Source: Glycine soja (taxonomy: Eukaryota; Streptophyta; Magnoliopsida; Fabales; Fabaceae). From it: DNA of 64,000 bases. The stretch lies in NCBI RefSeq assembly GCF_004193775.1, contig NC_041008.1, positions 7,270,731 through 7,334,730 on the forward strand, in the 5' to 3' direction. Shown one piece after another: positions 1-12,338 of the stretch (its first letter is position 1; each line of letters starts with the position of its first letter). Below the pieces are notes generated by a model, which saw nothing but the letters and a program-made list of their open reading frames with translations, was not told the DNA's origin and searched no databases. The position numbers were made by a program, and so were the translations under genes.

Positions 1-119
1 AAAGAATGCCAATATCGGCAGTGCATTAGGATTGAGAACGAAGACAATCAAAAGAAATATATATATGAAAAAGGTTTTTTTTTGTTGATCAATATTTTTA
101 TGTTTTATTTATTTATATG

Positions 120-3100
120 TATGCCAGGATAGAGAATGTCACACACACTGGATTGTTTGCAATTGTAATTGCTGCCTGCTTATCAACAAAAATTTCAATT
201 CTATTTTTCTGTTGCATGTCTAAATCACATAAAAAAAATTTAACCATAAAACATGATTTACAATTGTTGATGCTGCTATGAATTCAGCCCCTCCAGTAGA
301 CTATTCTACAATCTCTTGCTTCTTTGTGCACCATGAGAAAACTCCTAAGCCTAGGCTGAAACAGTATCCTTGAGGTACTCTTCATGTCATCAATGGATCC
401 AGTTCAATCACTATCAGAAAATCCATAGAACCTGAATTCATGACACCTCTCAAATTTGACACCATAATCAACCGTGCATTTAACATACCTCAATATTCTT
501 TTTGTTGCTCTTAAATACACTTCACTAACACAATGCATAAATAGAGACAAGAGACTTACAGCAAATAGAATGTCTGGCCTTATCTCTGTAAGATACATGA
601 GACATCCAATCAACCTCCTATAATAACATTTATCAACTTTATCAGTGTCATCTTTCTTGCTCAGATTCTCTTTTTAATTCATTGGAGTGCTAACAGATTT
701 GCATTCTTTCATTTGAAATTTCTTCAAAATTTGTTTTGCATATTTTCTTTGATAGATAAACACTTTGTTCTCATTTTGTTTTGTCTCAATTCCTAGGAGA
801 TAGGTCATGAGACTGATAACTGCTAAATATGAGTTATTTTGATAATAAAAATATATTGAAAATATCTTTAAAAATATTAATTTAACAGTTATCTTTGGCT
901 TAAATATTAAGATTTGATATTGTTCTTATTTATGGCTTGCAGATATGAAAATGAGAGATTAAAGGAGAAAAAGATCCAAAAAAATATTCAAAATATTAAG
1001 AAATCTCAAAAAGATATGATTACAAACAAAACAAATCCAAAAGATATCAAAAATATCAAAAAAGAAAGATTTCTAGCATCAGGTCCAAGTCCACTCCAAC
1101 AATTATAAAAAGAGGGTCAAGCCAAGGAGGAAAAAAAGAACACAGAACCCCCTTCTCCTAGGGGTTTCATTTACTCCCTCTCTTTCTTTCACCCCCTTCT
1201 CATTTGTAAAGTCTTCAATGGCCATGAGTGGCTAAGCCTCTAGTTAGGGCCTGGCAGGCCTAAAAGCCAAACGATGTATGATGTACTCACTATTTATCAA
1301 TGCAAAGGCGTTTTCTATTCTATTATCTTTTCTGCTTTTATCTTACATTATTCATCTTTATATTCTGTTAGGGGTTAGAAGTTCCGGAGAGGATAACTTC
1401 TAAATAAGATTTAAAGAAGGTATGCATGCATTGGTATTAGGGGTTAGACACTCGGGAGATGGTAACTTCTAATAGAACAAAAAGAAAGGATTTCATAAGA
1501 AAGTCATTGCTAGGAATAAAATGATTATTTTATGCCCATGCATTCTTGCAAACATCTAGAATTCATACTTCATGCATTTTATTTGTTGAGTCTTTGCAAA
1601 GGAATTTGGAAGATAGATAAATAAAATAGGTTTGTCATCGTGAGGAATCAGTGGCAAGTAATTGAACAGATGTGGGTAGAACAGAGTCACCTAAATTGAT
1701 AAAGAAAAATCATAAACTCATACATCCTAGGCAAACAAGGTAGGTCAGGTCCCAACCTTATCATATTCTGATTTTATTTTATTTTTATCTTCTATTTTTA
1801 TCTTCTACTTTTCTTATCTTATCTTTTATCCTCTATTTTCTTTATCATATCTTAATTTAAATATTTTATCTTCTCTATCTTCTATTTTTATATTTAAATC
1901 TTTTATCCTTTCTTTTAAATCTTTATCTTATCTACTATATTTTCTTATCTTTATTTGAAATTCTTTATCTATTGCTTTTAGATTGGGTTTGCATTAATCT
2001 AAGTACAAACAAAATCCATGTGGATTCGACACTCGGACTTTCGAGTACTTTACTACTTGTGACAAATTTGGTACACTTGCCAACGAGTCAACAAGTTTTT
2101 GGAGACCAAGATCTTTCATTTCAAAAACTTGCATCATTTCTTGCTTGAACTCCTCAACAAGCCCTGACTCATCTCCAGTCACTAAGAGATCATCAACATA
2201 GAGGGAAACTATGAGCAAGTTATTTCCATTGTGTTCCACATAAAGAATGGACTCTAATAAGCTCATTGCAAAGCCTATGCTCAATAGGTAATCATTTATC
2301 CTACTTACCACGCCCTTGGTGCTTGTTTTAGGCCATAGAGGGCCTTTTTGAGAAGATAGACTTTATCTTCTTTCCCTTGCTTTACGAATCCTTCTGGCTG
2401 CTCTACATATATTTCTTCTTGTAAGGTTCTGTTTAAAAAAGCTAATTTGACATCTAATTGGAAGACTTTCCAACCCTTTTGTGAAGCCACTATTAACACC
2501 AATCGAATTGTATCTAATCTGGACACAGGTGCAAAAGTATCAGAATAATCAATACCAAAAGTTTGTACATACCCTTTAACCACAAGTCTCACCTTGTGTT
2601 TGTTGACTGAGGAATCTGCATTGAGCTTTGTTCGGAAAATCCATTTAACTCTAATGATTTTTCTATCTTCAGGCCTTTCAACCAGCTCCAATGTTTTTCT
2701 TTTGTGTATCATAGACATCTCTTCCTCCATTGCAATTTTCCATTTTGGATCTTTTAGTGCTTCCTTACAGCTAGCAAGTTCATAAATTGCTACATTACAT
2801 CTTTGATAGATGTCGGACAGCGGCCTTTTTCCTCTGATTAGAAGGTCATCTTCTAATTCATTATGCATAAGCTTTGTTGTTTGCTCTCCGAGATGATTGT
2901 CTACACTGTTGAGGAAAGACCCAGCTATTTGTGAGTTGTTCCAATCCCATTTCTGACCTTCATTGAAGTGCACATCTCTAGTGACTGCCATCTTTTTAGT
3001 TTGAGGATGATAGACTTTGTAGGCTTTTGAAATTGAACTATAGCCCACAAAGATGCCAGGAATTGCTTTCTTGTCAAGTTTGTCATGCTTAACCTGTGGA

Positions 3101-5112
3101 ACATGAGCAAAAAGAACACAACCAGAAAGGTTAATGAAGGCTTAAACACATACCAATCCTCAAATGGAGTTTTATCATTCAAAGCCTTTGTTGGAAGCCG
3201 ATTTTGCATGAAAACAGTCGTATTAGCCGCCTCTGCCCAAAATGTTTTAGGCAGCTTCATCTCATGCAACATGCACCTAGCCATCTCCATCACGATTCTG
3301 TTTCTCCTTTCACTAACTCAATTTTGCTCTGGAGTGTATGGAGCTGTGAGTTGATGTTCAATGCTAGCTTCTTCATAAAATTGATTAAACTTTGTTGACG
3401 TATACTCTTTCCCATTGTCTGATCTTAGAAATTGAATCTTGCAGCCACTTTGGGTTTCTACCATGTTCTTGAACTTCATAAATACTCCAGCCACTTCATG
3501 CTAGAATTTTAAGAAAAAAATCCAACACATTCTTGTAAAGTCATCTATGAAAAGAACAAAGTAGAGACTACCTTTTAGTGATGGTGTTCTTTGAGGTCCT
3601 GCAACATCAGTATAAATTAGCTGCAACTTTTGAGAGGCTCTCAAAGCTGATTTTGAGAATGACTTTCTGATTTGTTTACCTAATTGACAAGCATTAAAAT
3701 TTGGTAAATTATCAAAAAATCCTGGTAAGCCTTTTGACATGTTCTTTTTTTTCATATCTAGCATTATTTCAAGATGGCAATGACCCAGTCTCTTGTGCCA
3801 GAGTTCTGTGGGACTGACTTGAGTGTAATAGGTTGCATATTCCTCATTTGTTGAATCAAACGAGAAGCTTTTATTTCTCATTTTAACCCTTAGAGCATCC
3901 CGACTAGCAATGTCACAAATAAGACAATGTTTATGTTCAAAGAACAATTTAAATCCCTTTTCAAGCAACTGACCTACACTTAGCAAGTTTTGGTCAATTT
4001 CATGTACATAAAGAACATTTGAGATAAGTTTTGCACCTAAACTTGTTGAAATCGATATAGTTCCTTTTCTTTTTGCTTGAATATAATCATCGTTCCTAAT
4101 CTTGATCTTCAAGACATCAATAGGCTTCAAATCCTTGAAAGCAGACTTGTCATATGTCGTGTGATTTGTACAACCGCTATCAATCAACCAACACTCTGAA
4201 TTACTCGCCATAGAAAAACACATTGCAGCAAAAATGTGATCTTCTTCATCTTGCTCCACAACTTGGACATTGGCTTCAGGTTGTTGAAATTTGCTTTTAC
4301 AGATTACAACTTCGTGTCCAAGCTGATTGCACTTACTACACTTTGCATCTGGTCTTCTCCAACACTTGAATGGTGGGTGACCCATTTTTCCGCAATGCTG
4401 ACAAGGTGGGTAATTTTTCCTTTTTCCCTTACCTTTGTTTTGGTTGTTTGCACCATTTTCGTTGCTTGATGGCTGGTTCTTCTTGAAATTTTTCTTTCTA
4501 CTAGTCCTAGAGTCATCATGATGCTTGGCTTGAAGTGCACCTTCAACCACACAATCTTCTCTCATCAGCCTTCGTTGTTCTTGGGCTTGCAAGGCATGTA
4601 CCACTTCTGTCAATGTGATCTTAGATAGATTCTTTATGTTTTCCAATGAGACTATAGATGCTTCATACCTCTCTGACACCGTTACCAAAAAAATTTCAAC
4701 TATTCTGGAATCAGCAAAATCACCACCCAACAGCCTTATCTTGTTGGCAATACCCAACAATTTGTCTGTGTAATCCTTGACTGTCTCAGACTCTTTCATC
4801 CTTTGCAACTCAAATTCCCTCATTTTCATCTCTAGCATATTCCTTCTCCAGGTAATCCCAAATTGCTTTTGCTAATTTGAGAGCCATGATTCTTGTGAAG
4901 ATGGTTTGAAAGACACCAACAAATAGACACGACTTTGCCTTTGCCTTTTTTGTTTTTTCTCCTTATGAATTATGATTTGGTAAGTCTCCATTCTAACTGC
5001 CCAGAGATCATAATTTTGCCCAGTAAAGACGGGAAGAATGGCTTGGGAAAAATTTGTTTCAGAATCCATCACAAATCAAAACACATAAGCTCCTTAAGAA
5101 CCGATACTAATT
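120..5112 (-). mobile_element. Degenerate Ty1/copia retrotransposon, internal region
   Basis: Read on the minus strand, the copia domains appear in order. The gag start lies near 5072 and the gag body at 4838-4400. A CCHC zinc knuckle (CQHCGKMGH...C) is near 4400 and an aspartic protease motif LIDSGCTNHT near 4180. Next come the integrase zinc region (LWHKRLGH) and the beginning of the integrase core near 3560, an integrase C-terminal part (3293-2925), and reverse transcriptase (3048-2100, with YVDDLLVTGD). RT then resumes at 813 and RNase H runs down to about 120 (QAAITIAN). The frame is broken by several stops and shifts, so it cannot encode a polyprotein. A solo LTR (814-2101) splits RT. 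A weak tRNA-Met primer-site-like stretch lies near 5090-5110. No left LTR is seen; it probably lies outside the window or has been lost. Confidence 0.9.
814..2101 (+). mobile_element. Solo LTR (gypsy-like) nested in copia RT
   Basis: The copia RT reading (minus strand, MKDLGL then MTYLLGIE) is interrupted exactly here and resumes in frame once the insert and one copy of the 5-bp duplication GAGAC (809-813 and 2102-2106) are removed. The insert begins TGATAACTGC and ends in a stretch resembling the LTR/primer-site border of legume Ty3/gypsy elements (AACGAGTCAACAAG). It has a TATA-like box (AATTATAAAAAG) near 1103-1114 and no gag or pol, which fits a solo LTR left by LTR-LTR recombination. The orientation is inferred from the TATA box and the 3' border. 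The family assignment is from memory. Confidence 0.8.
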
Positions 5113-5540
5113 TGTTGGTTTTTTTATGAGAGAATAAAAGAGAAGCAAAGGGATGATACGTTTGGTAGTGTGATGAGAAAGAAAAATAATAACTTGATTT
5201 CATTCATCAACAACAGCACAATAAATAGCCAAAAAATAAAATAGAAAAGTAAGGTATGTTAACATGACTGTAAGAAACATGGGTAACTGAACTGAGTTTC
5301 TCCTAAAAACTAAGAAACCAACTTAGTTACTAAGTCCTATTTTATAAACTCAAACAGTACAAATAAAGTATAGTGCGGTTACAAAAGTAAAACTTTAACA
5401 AAATGGTTGCATGGAAACGTGCCAGCTAGAGTGTTTATAAAACCAGACAAGAGAGCAATAGGGATAAATCATCTTTAAGTTTGAGACTTTTCTCTTGTTG
5501 ACCAGAGTTCAAGTGCTAGCAAAATGAGTAGTTGCTAGAA
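5113..5540 (-). mobile_element. Probable 5' LTR remnant of the copia element
   Basis: The stretch directly upstream (minus sense) of the gag start begins TGTTGG on the plus strand and has an LTR-like composition, with a TATA-like TTTATAAA on the minus strand near 5435. The outer end is not fixed: no matching second LTR or target duplication is visible, so the right boundary is a guess. Confidence 0.4.
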
Positions 5541-5763
5541 AAAGAGAACAGATTAGAGTAGAGACAGAGTGGATACAGAAAGATAAAATATTATATAATC
5601 TAAACATGATTACACAGATTACCAAACATTCTCATTCCACAGTTTACACTCTAAGCTACTTGTTTCATATAGACAATGAAACAACATTGATGAAAACAAA
5701 AGTAACAAAGAAAAAGGTTCATGATACAACAAATAGTCATTTGCAACTTCCAATGGTTCCCCT

Positions 5764-7461
5764 CTACTTTCTGCTGAACAAGCTTCTCAATTTCCCTCTT
5801 TCCAACCGCTGAAGTAACTTTTTAGCTCCTACAATGTCCATCTCTGTAAGCTTCTTCAGATACCCGATTGCTCCATAAGAAATCATCAGTTTCTTACATT
5901 TCTTACTCGGAGAAAGTGATCCAAGGCAAGAAACTGCATACTTTTTTGCAGTGTTTTGAGGACTTGGATCCAGCAACTGGACCAGATTTGGCACACTTTT
6001 ATCATCCTTCTTAACCTCTCTCCGATTCTGGGACAGAACCATTAGGCTTGAAATCGCTTGAGCAGCAACCTCTCTAGCAGTATTTGATTTAGCGTCAAGC
6101 ATCTTTATAAGAAGAGGGATGCACCCAGCTTCACCAACTATTTTCTTCATCTCCATTGAACTGCAAACACGGCAGATGATAGACCCAGAAGCTTGTTGAG
6201 CACCCAACGATCCAGACTTCAGCACGTGAACCAAACAGGGAACCAAACCAAGAGAAACTAAAGTTTCCTCGGAAACTGATCCAACCAGATTTTTCAAAGC
6301 TCCAACTGCGGATTCTTGGGGAAGTGGACCATCAAGATAAGCCAGAAGACTCCTAACACCACCTTCTGATATAACAGACTTCCTCAGATGCTCATTGCTT
6401 GAAGTGAGATTCTGCAAGCATTCTGCTGCATACTCTTTGGAACCTAATAAAATTCCATAATTAAGAAGATTAATCATAACCCTCACAATTCCTTCTTCAG
6501 CCAAAGCCTGTCTCACCTCAGGAACAGCTGATACATTTGTCAAAGTACAGGCAGCAGCAGCCTGTGACACAGAATCACCATTTTGACAAAGCTCAATCAA
6601 TGGCTGAACACCACCGTGTCCAACAATTGCACGCGTTGTTTCTGCTGACATTGACAATCTCTGAAGAGATACAGTAGCCTTCTCTTTACCCACAGCACTA
6701 CCAGATTCAACAAGCCTTATAAGAGGTGGCAGAACTCCTTCAGAAACTAGCCACTTTTCACAGCTTCCCGACTCCACGAGAGAGCATATAACACTAACTG
6801 TCTTCTCCCTTATCCGTGGAGATGTTGCTGTGAGCAATTGAACCAAAGCAGCAACATTGCTCCTACCAAAAATAGCCAAAACATTCTTCTCATCCTCTTT
6901 CATAACATCATAGAGTCTGTCTAAGGCTTTGTGCTTTGCTTCCAAGTGACCAATCTGAAGGCGTGCAAGTAGTTCTCTTATATTGTTGTGTGTTGCAATA
7001 TCTGATTCTGCCATAGAACCTAACACGGTTAATGGCAAACTAGCTTCACCAAGCACCCCCGTCTTGATCAAGAGACCACAATCCTTCAAATTCAAATCCA
7101 GTTTCCCAATCAATGCATCAAGATCACTCTGCATCCGAAGCTTTCCCTCGTACTTCTCCTTCACACACAAGTCAGCCAATTCAATGGCTTCTCTAAGTGT
7201 CTTTGACACAGCCTGCAATTGCTCCTTGCAAAGAGCATTCCTGGAGAAACAAGGGTGGCTCGACAAGTCCGATAAACGTAATGGAATCTGCTCCAATTTT
7301 GAAATGATCATCTTCCACCTACCAGGAAACCCCTTAACCTCCCTTGCATTAGCAAGAGCAACAGGAACAAGTTCCTGTGCATGCAACAACCAGTCTTCTG
7401 TGGAACGGGCTTCAAATGCAGCCGCATCTTTATCTTTATTAGCTTGAGTTGCTTCCACCAT
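5764..7461 (-). CDS. Armadillo-repeat protein (565 aa)
   Basis: One uninterrupted coding exon of 565 aa starts at an ATG (minus 7461). The N-terminal ~150 residues are helical and begin with the family-typical stretch EDWLLHAQELVPVALANA, with GFPGRWKMI following. From about residue 160 to the end there are tandem ARM repeats (for example AAAACTLTNVSAVPEVR, AAECLQNLTSS, AVGALKNLVGS, AAQAISSLMVLS). There is no U-box, signal peptide or membrane span. Plant proteins of this layout are annotated as ARM-repeat superfamily members and probably act as cytosolic or nuclear protein-binding scaffolds; no specific partner can be read from the sequence. The 3' end is only a few hundred bases from the decayed copia element. 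At least one non-coding upstream exon is likely (8489-8553). Confidence 0.93.
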   Translation of the reverse strand: MVEATQANKDKDAAAFEARSTEDWLLHAQELVPVALANAREVKGFPGRWKMIISKLEQIPLRLSDLSSHPCFSRNALCKEQLQAVSKTLREAIELADLCVKEKYEGKLRMQSDLDALIGKLDLNLKDCGLLIKTGVLGEASLPLTVLGSMAESDIATHNNIRELLARLQIGHLEAKHKALDRLYDVMKEDEKNVLAIFGRSNVAALVQLLTATSPRIREKTVSVICSLVESGSCEKWLVSEGVLPPLIRLVESGSAVGKEKATVSLQRLSMSAETTRAIVGHGGVQPLIELCQNGDSVSQAAAACTLTNVSAVPEVRQALAEEGIVRVMINLLNYGILLGSKEYAAECLQNLTSSNEHLRKSVISEGGVRSLLAYLDGPLPQESAVGALKNLVGSVSEETLVSLGLVPCLVHVLKSGSLGAQQASGSIICRVCSSMEMKKIVGEAGCIPLLIKMLDAKSNTAREVAAQAISSLMVLSQNRREVKKDDKSVPNLVQLLDPSPQNTAKKYAVSCLGSLSPSKKCKKLMISYGAIGYLKKLTEMDIVGAKKLLQRLERGKLRSLFSRK

Positions 7462-8488
7462 GATTTCAAACTTCGGTGGAGTGGCCTAGTAGAATTCAAT
7501 TGATGATCAACAAAGCTGTAGAAGAGAAGAAAACCAAGCTCAAAGAAATGACCAAGATGCCAATTTGTAGAAAAGCAATGATATTAACAGCATAGAAAAT
7601 TAAAAGGTTGTGGAGCAGTAGCAATCATAAAATCCGTAAATTATAAATTAAGACTCCAATAGAAAATTCTCAGACATTAAAAAGAAATAAAAAAGACTAG
7701 ACCAACATCAATAACTTCGAGAATCTTATGATCACACACAAAGCTTGTTTGAAAGCATGAGTCAACCATCATCAAAACTGAAGTACCTAAAGATGCCCCA
7801 CGAGTCTTTTTTTCCCTTACTTTAGCAAGTGATCATTTAATGCCCTTTTGGATATTCAAAACCATATATTAAATTTCGATGTGAATAAGAAAAGACAAGC
7901 TAAACCATGGTTGATGAGAATAGCTATTGATGAAAGTGAGGGATTTGGCGTGTAACGGCTAACTATTGAGTCCAATTAAGAAGCCGCCGGGGGATAATAT
8001 TATACAAATCAAAAGCATTAGGCCAAAGAGACCCACCCCACACATGGTATAAATGTCATACAAAAACCCTCTCAGGGGTAATTTGGTCACTGACACAAAA
8101 TCTCCTTCAACTTTACTTTTCATCCATGAAAATTCAGGTTGGTAAAGAGAGTATCAAAGTTAAACGTAGGGAGTTTTGTTTGTCATGTTGATTCCAACCC
8201 ACATCAAGGATTTAAGTTTCTACAAGAGAGGCTCCTCAAAAGCGGAATTCTTAAATGTGTTTTTTCCTTCTTTCTCCTCATAAAGGCTACCGGTTTGAGA
8301 AAGGGAAAGGCTTTACTTTGAAGGAAAGACACAAAACAAAAGTCTCCATCTACAAGTTGTATACAACACAATTATATTCAATAAATAACCCCTTATTATT
8401 ATTTATTGCTATCATAATTACTGTTAAGTATTAACATTGATGAAAATTCAAAATCATAAATGTAAATAGTAATATACCTCAAACCAAC

Positions 8489-8553
8489 CTGAGTTGCTAA
8501 ATCTTCAAAGACTTGATCCTGTCAAGAGCTATCACTGTTGTTCCCCACTGTTT
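8489..8553 (-). other. Probable non-coding 5'UTR exon of the ARM gene
   Basis: On the minus strand this 65-bp block is bounded by a good acceptor (TTGGGTTTGCAG) and a donor (CTCAG|GTTGGTTT). A second donor of the same type (AAAG|GTTGGTTC) lies near 8698 and would end a first exon beginning near 8770. An acceptor CTACTAG lies about 30 bases before the ATG at 7461. Together these suggest a spliced leader. This is inferred from splice motifs only. Confidence 0.45.
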
Positions 8554-9311
8554 CTGCAAACCCAAAAGACATAAGAGAAAATATTAAGTTCACAAGCAAA
8601 AGGGAAGAAAAAAAAAAACAGAATTTTTCTTTTCTATAGAAAGAGATCAAATTCAAACCAAAGAAGCAACAAAAAGAAAACACTTGAAGAACCAACCTTT
8701 AAGAATGAGCAACTAAGACAACAGGACAAACCTTTGTAGCTTAATCTTCAAACTTGACACTCTATCACACACACACATACACACTATAGTGTACTTCAGA
8801 AATGGCTATAGAGAGCAACAACTACCCACCAACACTGCAAAATGTAAATGCAATGCTTCCAAACTCATCAATCAAGACACAGCTGGATTTATTTACTTCA
8901 AAACCATGCCCTTCATGTTAATTTCTGAGAATCAGAAACGTCTTCTGTGCCATAACTCAGAAACAGACACGACACGCTCAAAATGAAAGTGGTGATCAAG
9001 TTTTGAAACAAAACCTGCTCTAAAGTATTTAAAAAAAAAAAGCTTTAACTGCACAAAACGACAAAAGAAGTACAATACAAACAACAACGTTCATCCCCAC
9101 TGTTCAAAAATCAAATTTTTACCAGCGTGGAAGCCAGTGTCAGCGTTGAGGGAGAAGCGGGAGCTTATGTTTCGTGTGATGAGGCTTAAAGGTCTAGCAG
9201 GTTCAATGATCGAACGGTGGAGATTGTAGTTTGGACAGACAAGGTTACCGTTGGGATTTGTTGAAATTTGAAAATGCTAAGGATTTTGTCTTTGCACGTT
9301 ACCAATGTGAT

Positions 9312-9381
9312 GACGTGGAAACTCTGCCACGTGTGATGTGGGGACAGATGCTAACTTTCAAAGTGACTAGAATCCCACGTG
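9312..9381. promoter_or_regulatory. G-box/ABRE-like ACGT cluster upstream of the ARM gene
   Basis: Three ACGT-core elements fall within 70 bp: GACGTGG (9312-9318), CACGTG (9328-9333) and CACGTG (9376-9381). They lie about 550-600 bp upstream of the inferred ARM-gene transcription start, in a locally GC-richer stretch. bZIP or bHLH binding is the usual reading of such sites; function is not shown. Confidence 0.4.
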
Positions 9382-9797
9382 AGAAGTGGACGGATCATGA
9401 GGAACTGTGTTCAGTTCAGTTCGCAGTGTTCAGCGTTATGGTTTTTGAATTTGCAAACATTTGACATTGGTTTTGTCGGAAATTTGCGAATATGCCACTG
9501 ATTAAAAGCTTGGTGAAGCAAAGCATGTGAGGTGTTGGCTGGTAAATAGAAAATAGAATTGTAAATTGTCATATTCCACCTCAAAAGTTTGACGAGCTGT
9601 TAAATTGATTTTTTCTTTAAATATATAAAAGAATAACAAATTTGTTCTCTATTAAATTTGTATAAATATTATCATTATGTTGTATTTCCTCAAAATTTAT
9701 ATAAGCAAGAAAGTGATTTTGCAAAGGTAGATTTAATTATAATAAATTTAATTAATTTTATTTTTTTTAACGTTATTTTTATTTTTAGTGATTTTTT

Positions 9798-10278
9798 TAT
9801 TTATGATATCAATTTTAATGAAAAAAATTTAATAAATAATCTTATTTTTTTTATTTGAGATTACTAAAATTAAATAATGTCAAGTTTCTTAATCAGTATA
9901 AAATTATATATATATATATATATGAGTCTAGAAGGAATAATGTTTAAAAATCAATTTGATAATAAATTATATTTTTTAGGATCAATTTGATATTAAATTA
10001 AAAAATTCAAGAATCAATTTATCATTTAATCGTCTACCGGATTAATTTATTGTATCCTTTACACAATTAAAATTAAATTTAAATTATTTATTTTTTAGGA
10101 ACCAATTTGTTAGTGTATCACATTTTTGTAAAAAATTAAATTGTTACTTTGTAGTCTCAAATTAGATTATTTTTTATTTATGATATCAAAGTTTTAATGA
10201 AAAAAATTTAATAAATAATTTTATTTTTTTATTTGAGATTAGTAAAATTAAATAATGTCAACTTTCTTAATCAGTGTG

Positions 10279-10320
<42 letters not shown>

Positions 10321-10548
10321 TCTAGAAGGAATAATGTTTAAAAATTAATTTGATAATAAATTATATTTTTTAGGATTAATTTGACATTAAATTAAAAAGT
10401 TTAAGGATCAATTTATCATATTGGATTAATTTATTGTATCTTTTACACATTTAAAATTAAATTTAAATTATTTATTTTTTAGAAACCAATTTGTTAGTGT
10501 ATCACATTTTTGTAAAAATTAGATTGTTACTTGGTAGTTTCAATTTCA
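9798..10548 (+). repeat. Imperfect tandem duplication, two ~375-bp units
   Basis: Unit 1 (about 9798-10171) and unit 2 (about 10177-10548) share long near-identical runs, for example GAGTCTAGAAGGAATAATG, then the same (AT)n tract and the same run ending CCAATTTGTTAGTGTATCAC. They differ by scattered substitutions and by (AT)n length (about 8 versus 17 repeats). The units are non-coding and AT-rich. Confidence 0.85.
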
Positions 10549-12338
10549 TATATATATATTGGATTGTTAGTTGTGTAATTACAGAATCATGAAAAAAGGA
10601 GTAGAGTATTACTGTTAATTGCATAATCAACTCGTATTTCAAAAAGGATTTAAAAGAGCAATAAAGTTTTTTATGTTTTACTGGGGCATATTTAATTAAC
10701 TTTTTTTTAAAATGGAAAAACTAATACTTAATCCAAGTTAAGGAGCTTTAAAGGGGGAATATTATAAATAAATAAATAAAAGCTTAAAAAAAAATTAATA
10801 GTTGGGAAGAAAGAAAATAATATAAAAAGTTCTAAGGAATTTAAAATTTTTAAGTAAAAAAATATAACAAGAAACCTTAATACAAAAAATAAAAATAATT
10901 AATAGTCTTCAATTATAAAAGCCAATTGCTTTAAGTATGTTTTCGTGATTTGCGGAGAAATAGTAAGAACTAACATACAGACAAAATGATTGAAGAATCA
11001 TTTACACACGCTTTTTTGTATGCATTGACTTATATACCTTTCTAGTCTTAATAAGAATTTTCCAATGCAAATTAAATTGACAACGATGCCAAAAACAGTA
11101 AATTGATGCTTTGAATGGTTTTGTTGTCGTGTCATATGCTTGGTCAGATTTTTTAAGAATTGAGCGTGGAAAATTAACCAAAAAATTGCTGTTTATAAAA
11201 AAAATTATGTTATTTATGATTTATATAATAAATATTTTTTTATTTTAGTTTCTTAATTATGTTTTAAGGACACTGGTTAATAAATTTTTTACTATTATAC
11301 ACTTAATTAATCTCATACTTACACTCAAGAAAAAAATATATTTTATATCTTGATTTTAAATATAAATAAATCTAATTAATTTTATTCTTGATATCATTCC
11401 TAGAATACCTTCCATTTAATTATAATTTTATTTTAAAAAATTTATTTTATCCTAATAAAAGATATTTTAAGAATAACCTTATTTTATTAGAAAAATTAAA
11501 TAATTATCAACTTTCTTAAACAGTGTCATAATTACTTTTTCTTATAGTGAGGAATTCTTATACCTTAGTACAGAGGAGGAAGTAAATTTTTAGAATTAAA
11601 AGTTTAAGCAGGAAGCCTAATCCGTAAGGTAGATCATGCTTAACAAATCCTCTAAAATATTAATTCTAACATGTTTTGAATATTAACTTTATTTAAATTG
11701 AATAATTTCCTTTTAAGTATTTTTTAAACAAATTCAATATATTTTATGTATTGATAGGATATTTTTTCTAAAAACACATGTACCACTTCGCAAAATAATC
11801 TGTCATTCTGTGTATGGCTCAAGAGAAAAATAAATAAGTAAATTTCATATTGAATAAAATAACAAGATGCATAAAACAATCGACATCAAATCAAAGAATA
11901 AGAGACAGGACCCAAATGGCCAGGCCACTATAACATGACAAAATGCAAGATATGGAGTGAAAACCTAAAGGCAAATATAGATAATTAAAACAGAACATGC
12001 AAGAAACGCCTCTACGAGATTAAGCCTGTGAAAGTCACTAGACAAGATTTACGTCTTTTATCATAAAAAATATGAACCCCATAAGCAATGAGGATCAGGC
12101 TTACCTTAGGCTTCAAGTATGGTTAAAAAAAAAAACCTTTAGCAGAAGAAAAACCATAAAACTTGATGAGCAACATAATAACATCTAATATAATGGTCAT
12201 TTGCACATTAAGGTTCTGACCAAACATAGCATAACAGTAAATACAATAACAAGTTCGAGTTTTTGCTGTCAAAGTACGGTCTAAAATGAAATTAAAATGG
12301 TCTAACAACAACTTCACACAGTTCTATTCAGCTTTTCC
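10549..12338. other. AT-rich intergenic DNA
   Basis: No gene is seen. A short stretch near 11480-11540 resembles part of the upstream 375-bp repeat (ATTATCAACTTTCTTAAACAGTGT), suggesting an old third copy. The right part, from about 11850, should hold the 3'UTR of the splicing-factor gene. Confidence 0.5.

Noticed and set aside
914..1108. Lys-rich open frame of 64 codons
   Set aside because: It lies inside the solo LTR, starts at or near a chance ATG, and has no motif or codon bias.
6983..7447. 154-codon plus-strand open frame
   Set aside because: It is the exact antisense of the well-supported ARM-repeat gene.
9231..9464. 77-codon open frame upstream of the ARM gene
   Set aside because: No recognisable domain, no clear ATG, and it overlaps the promoter-like ACGT cluster.
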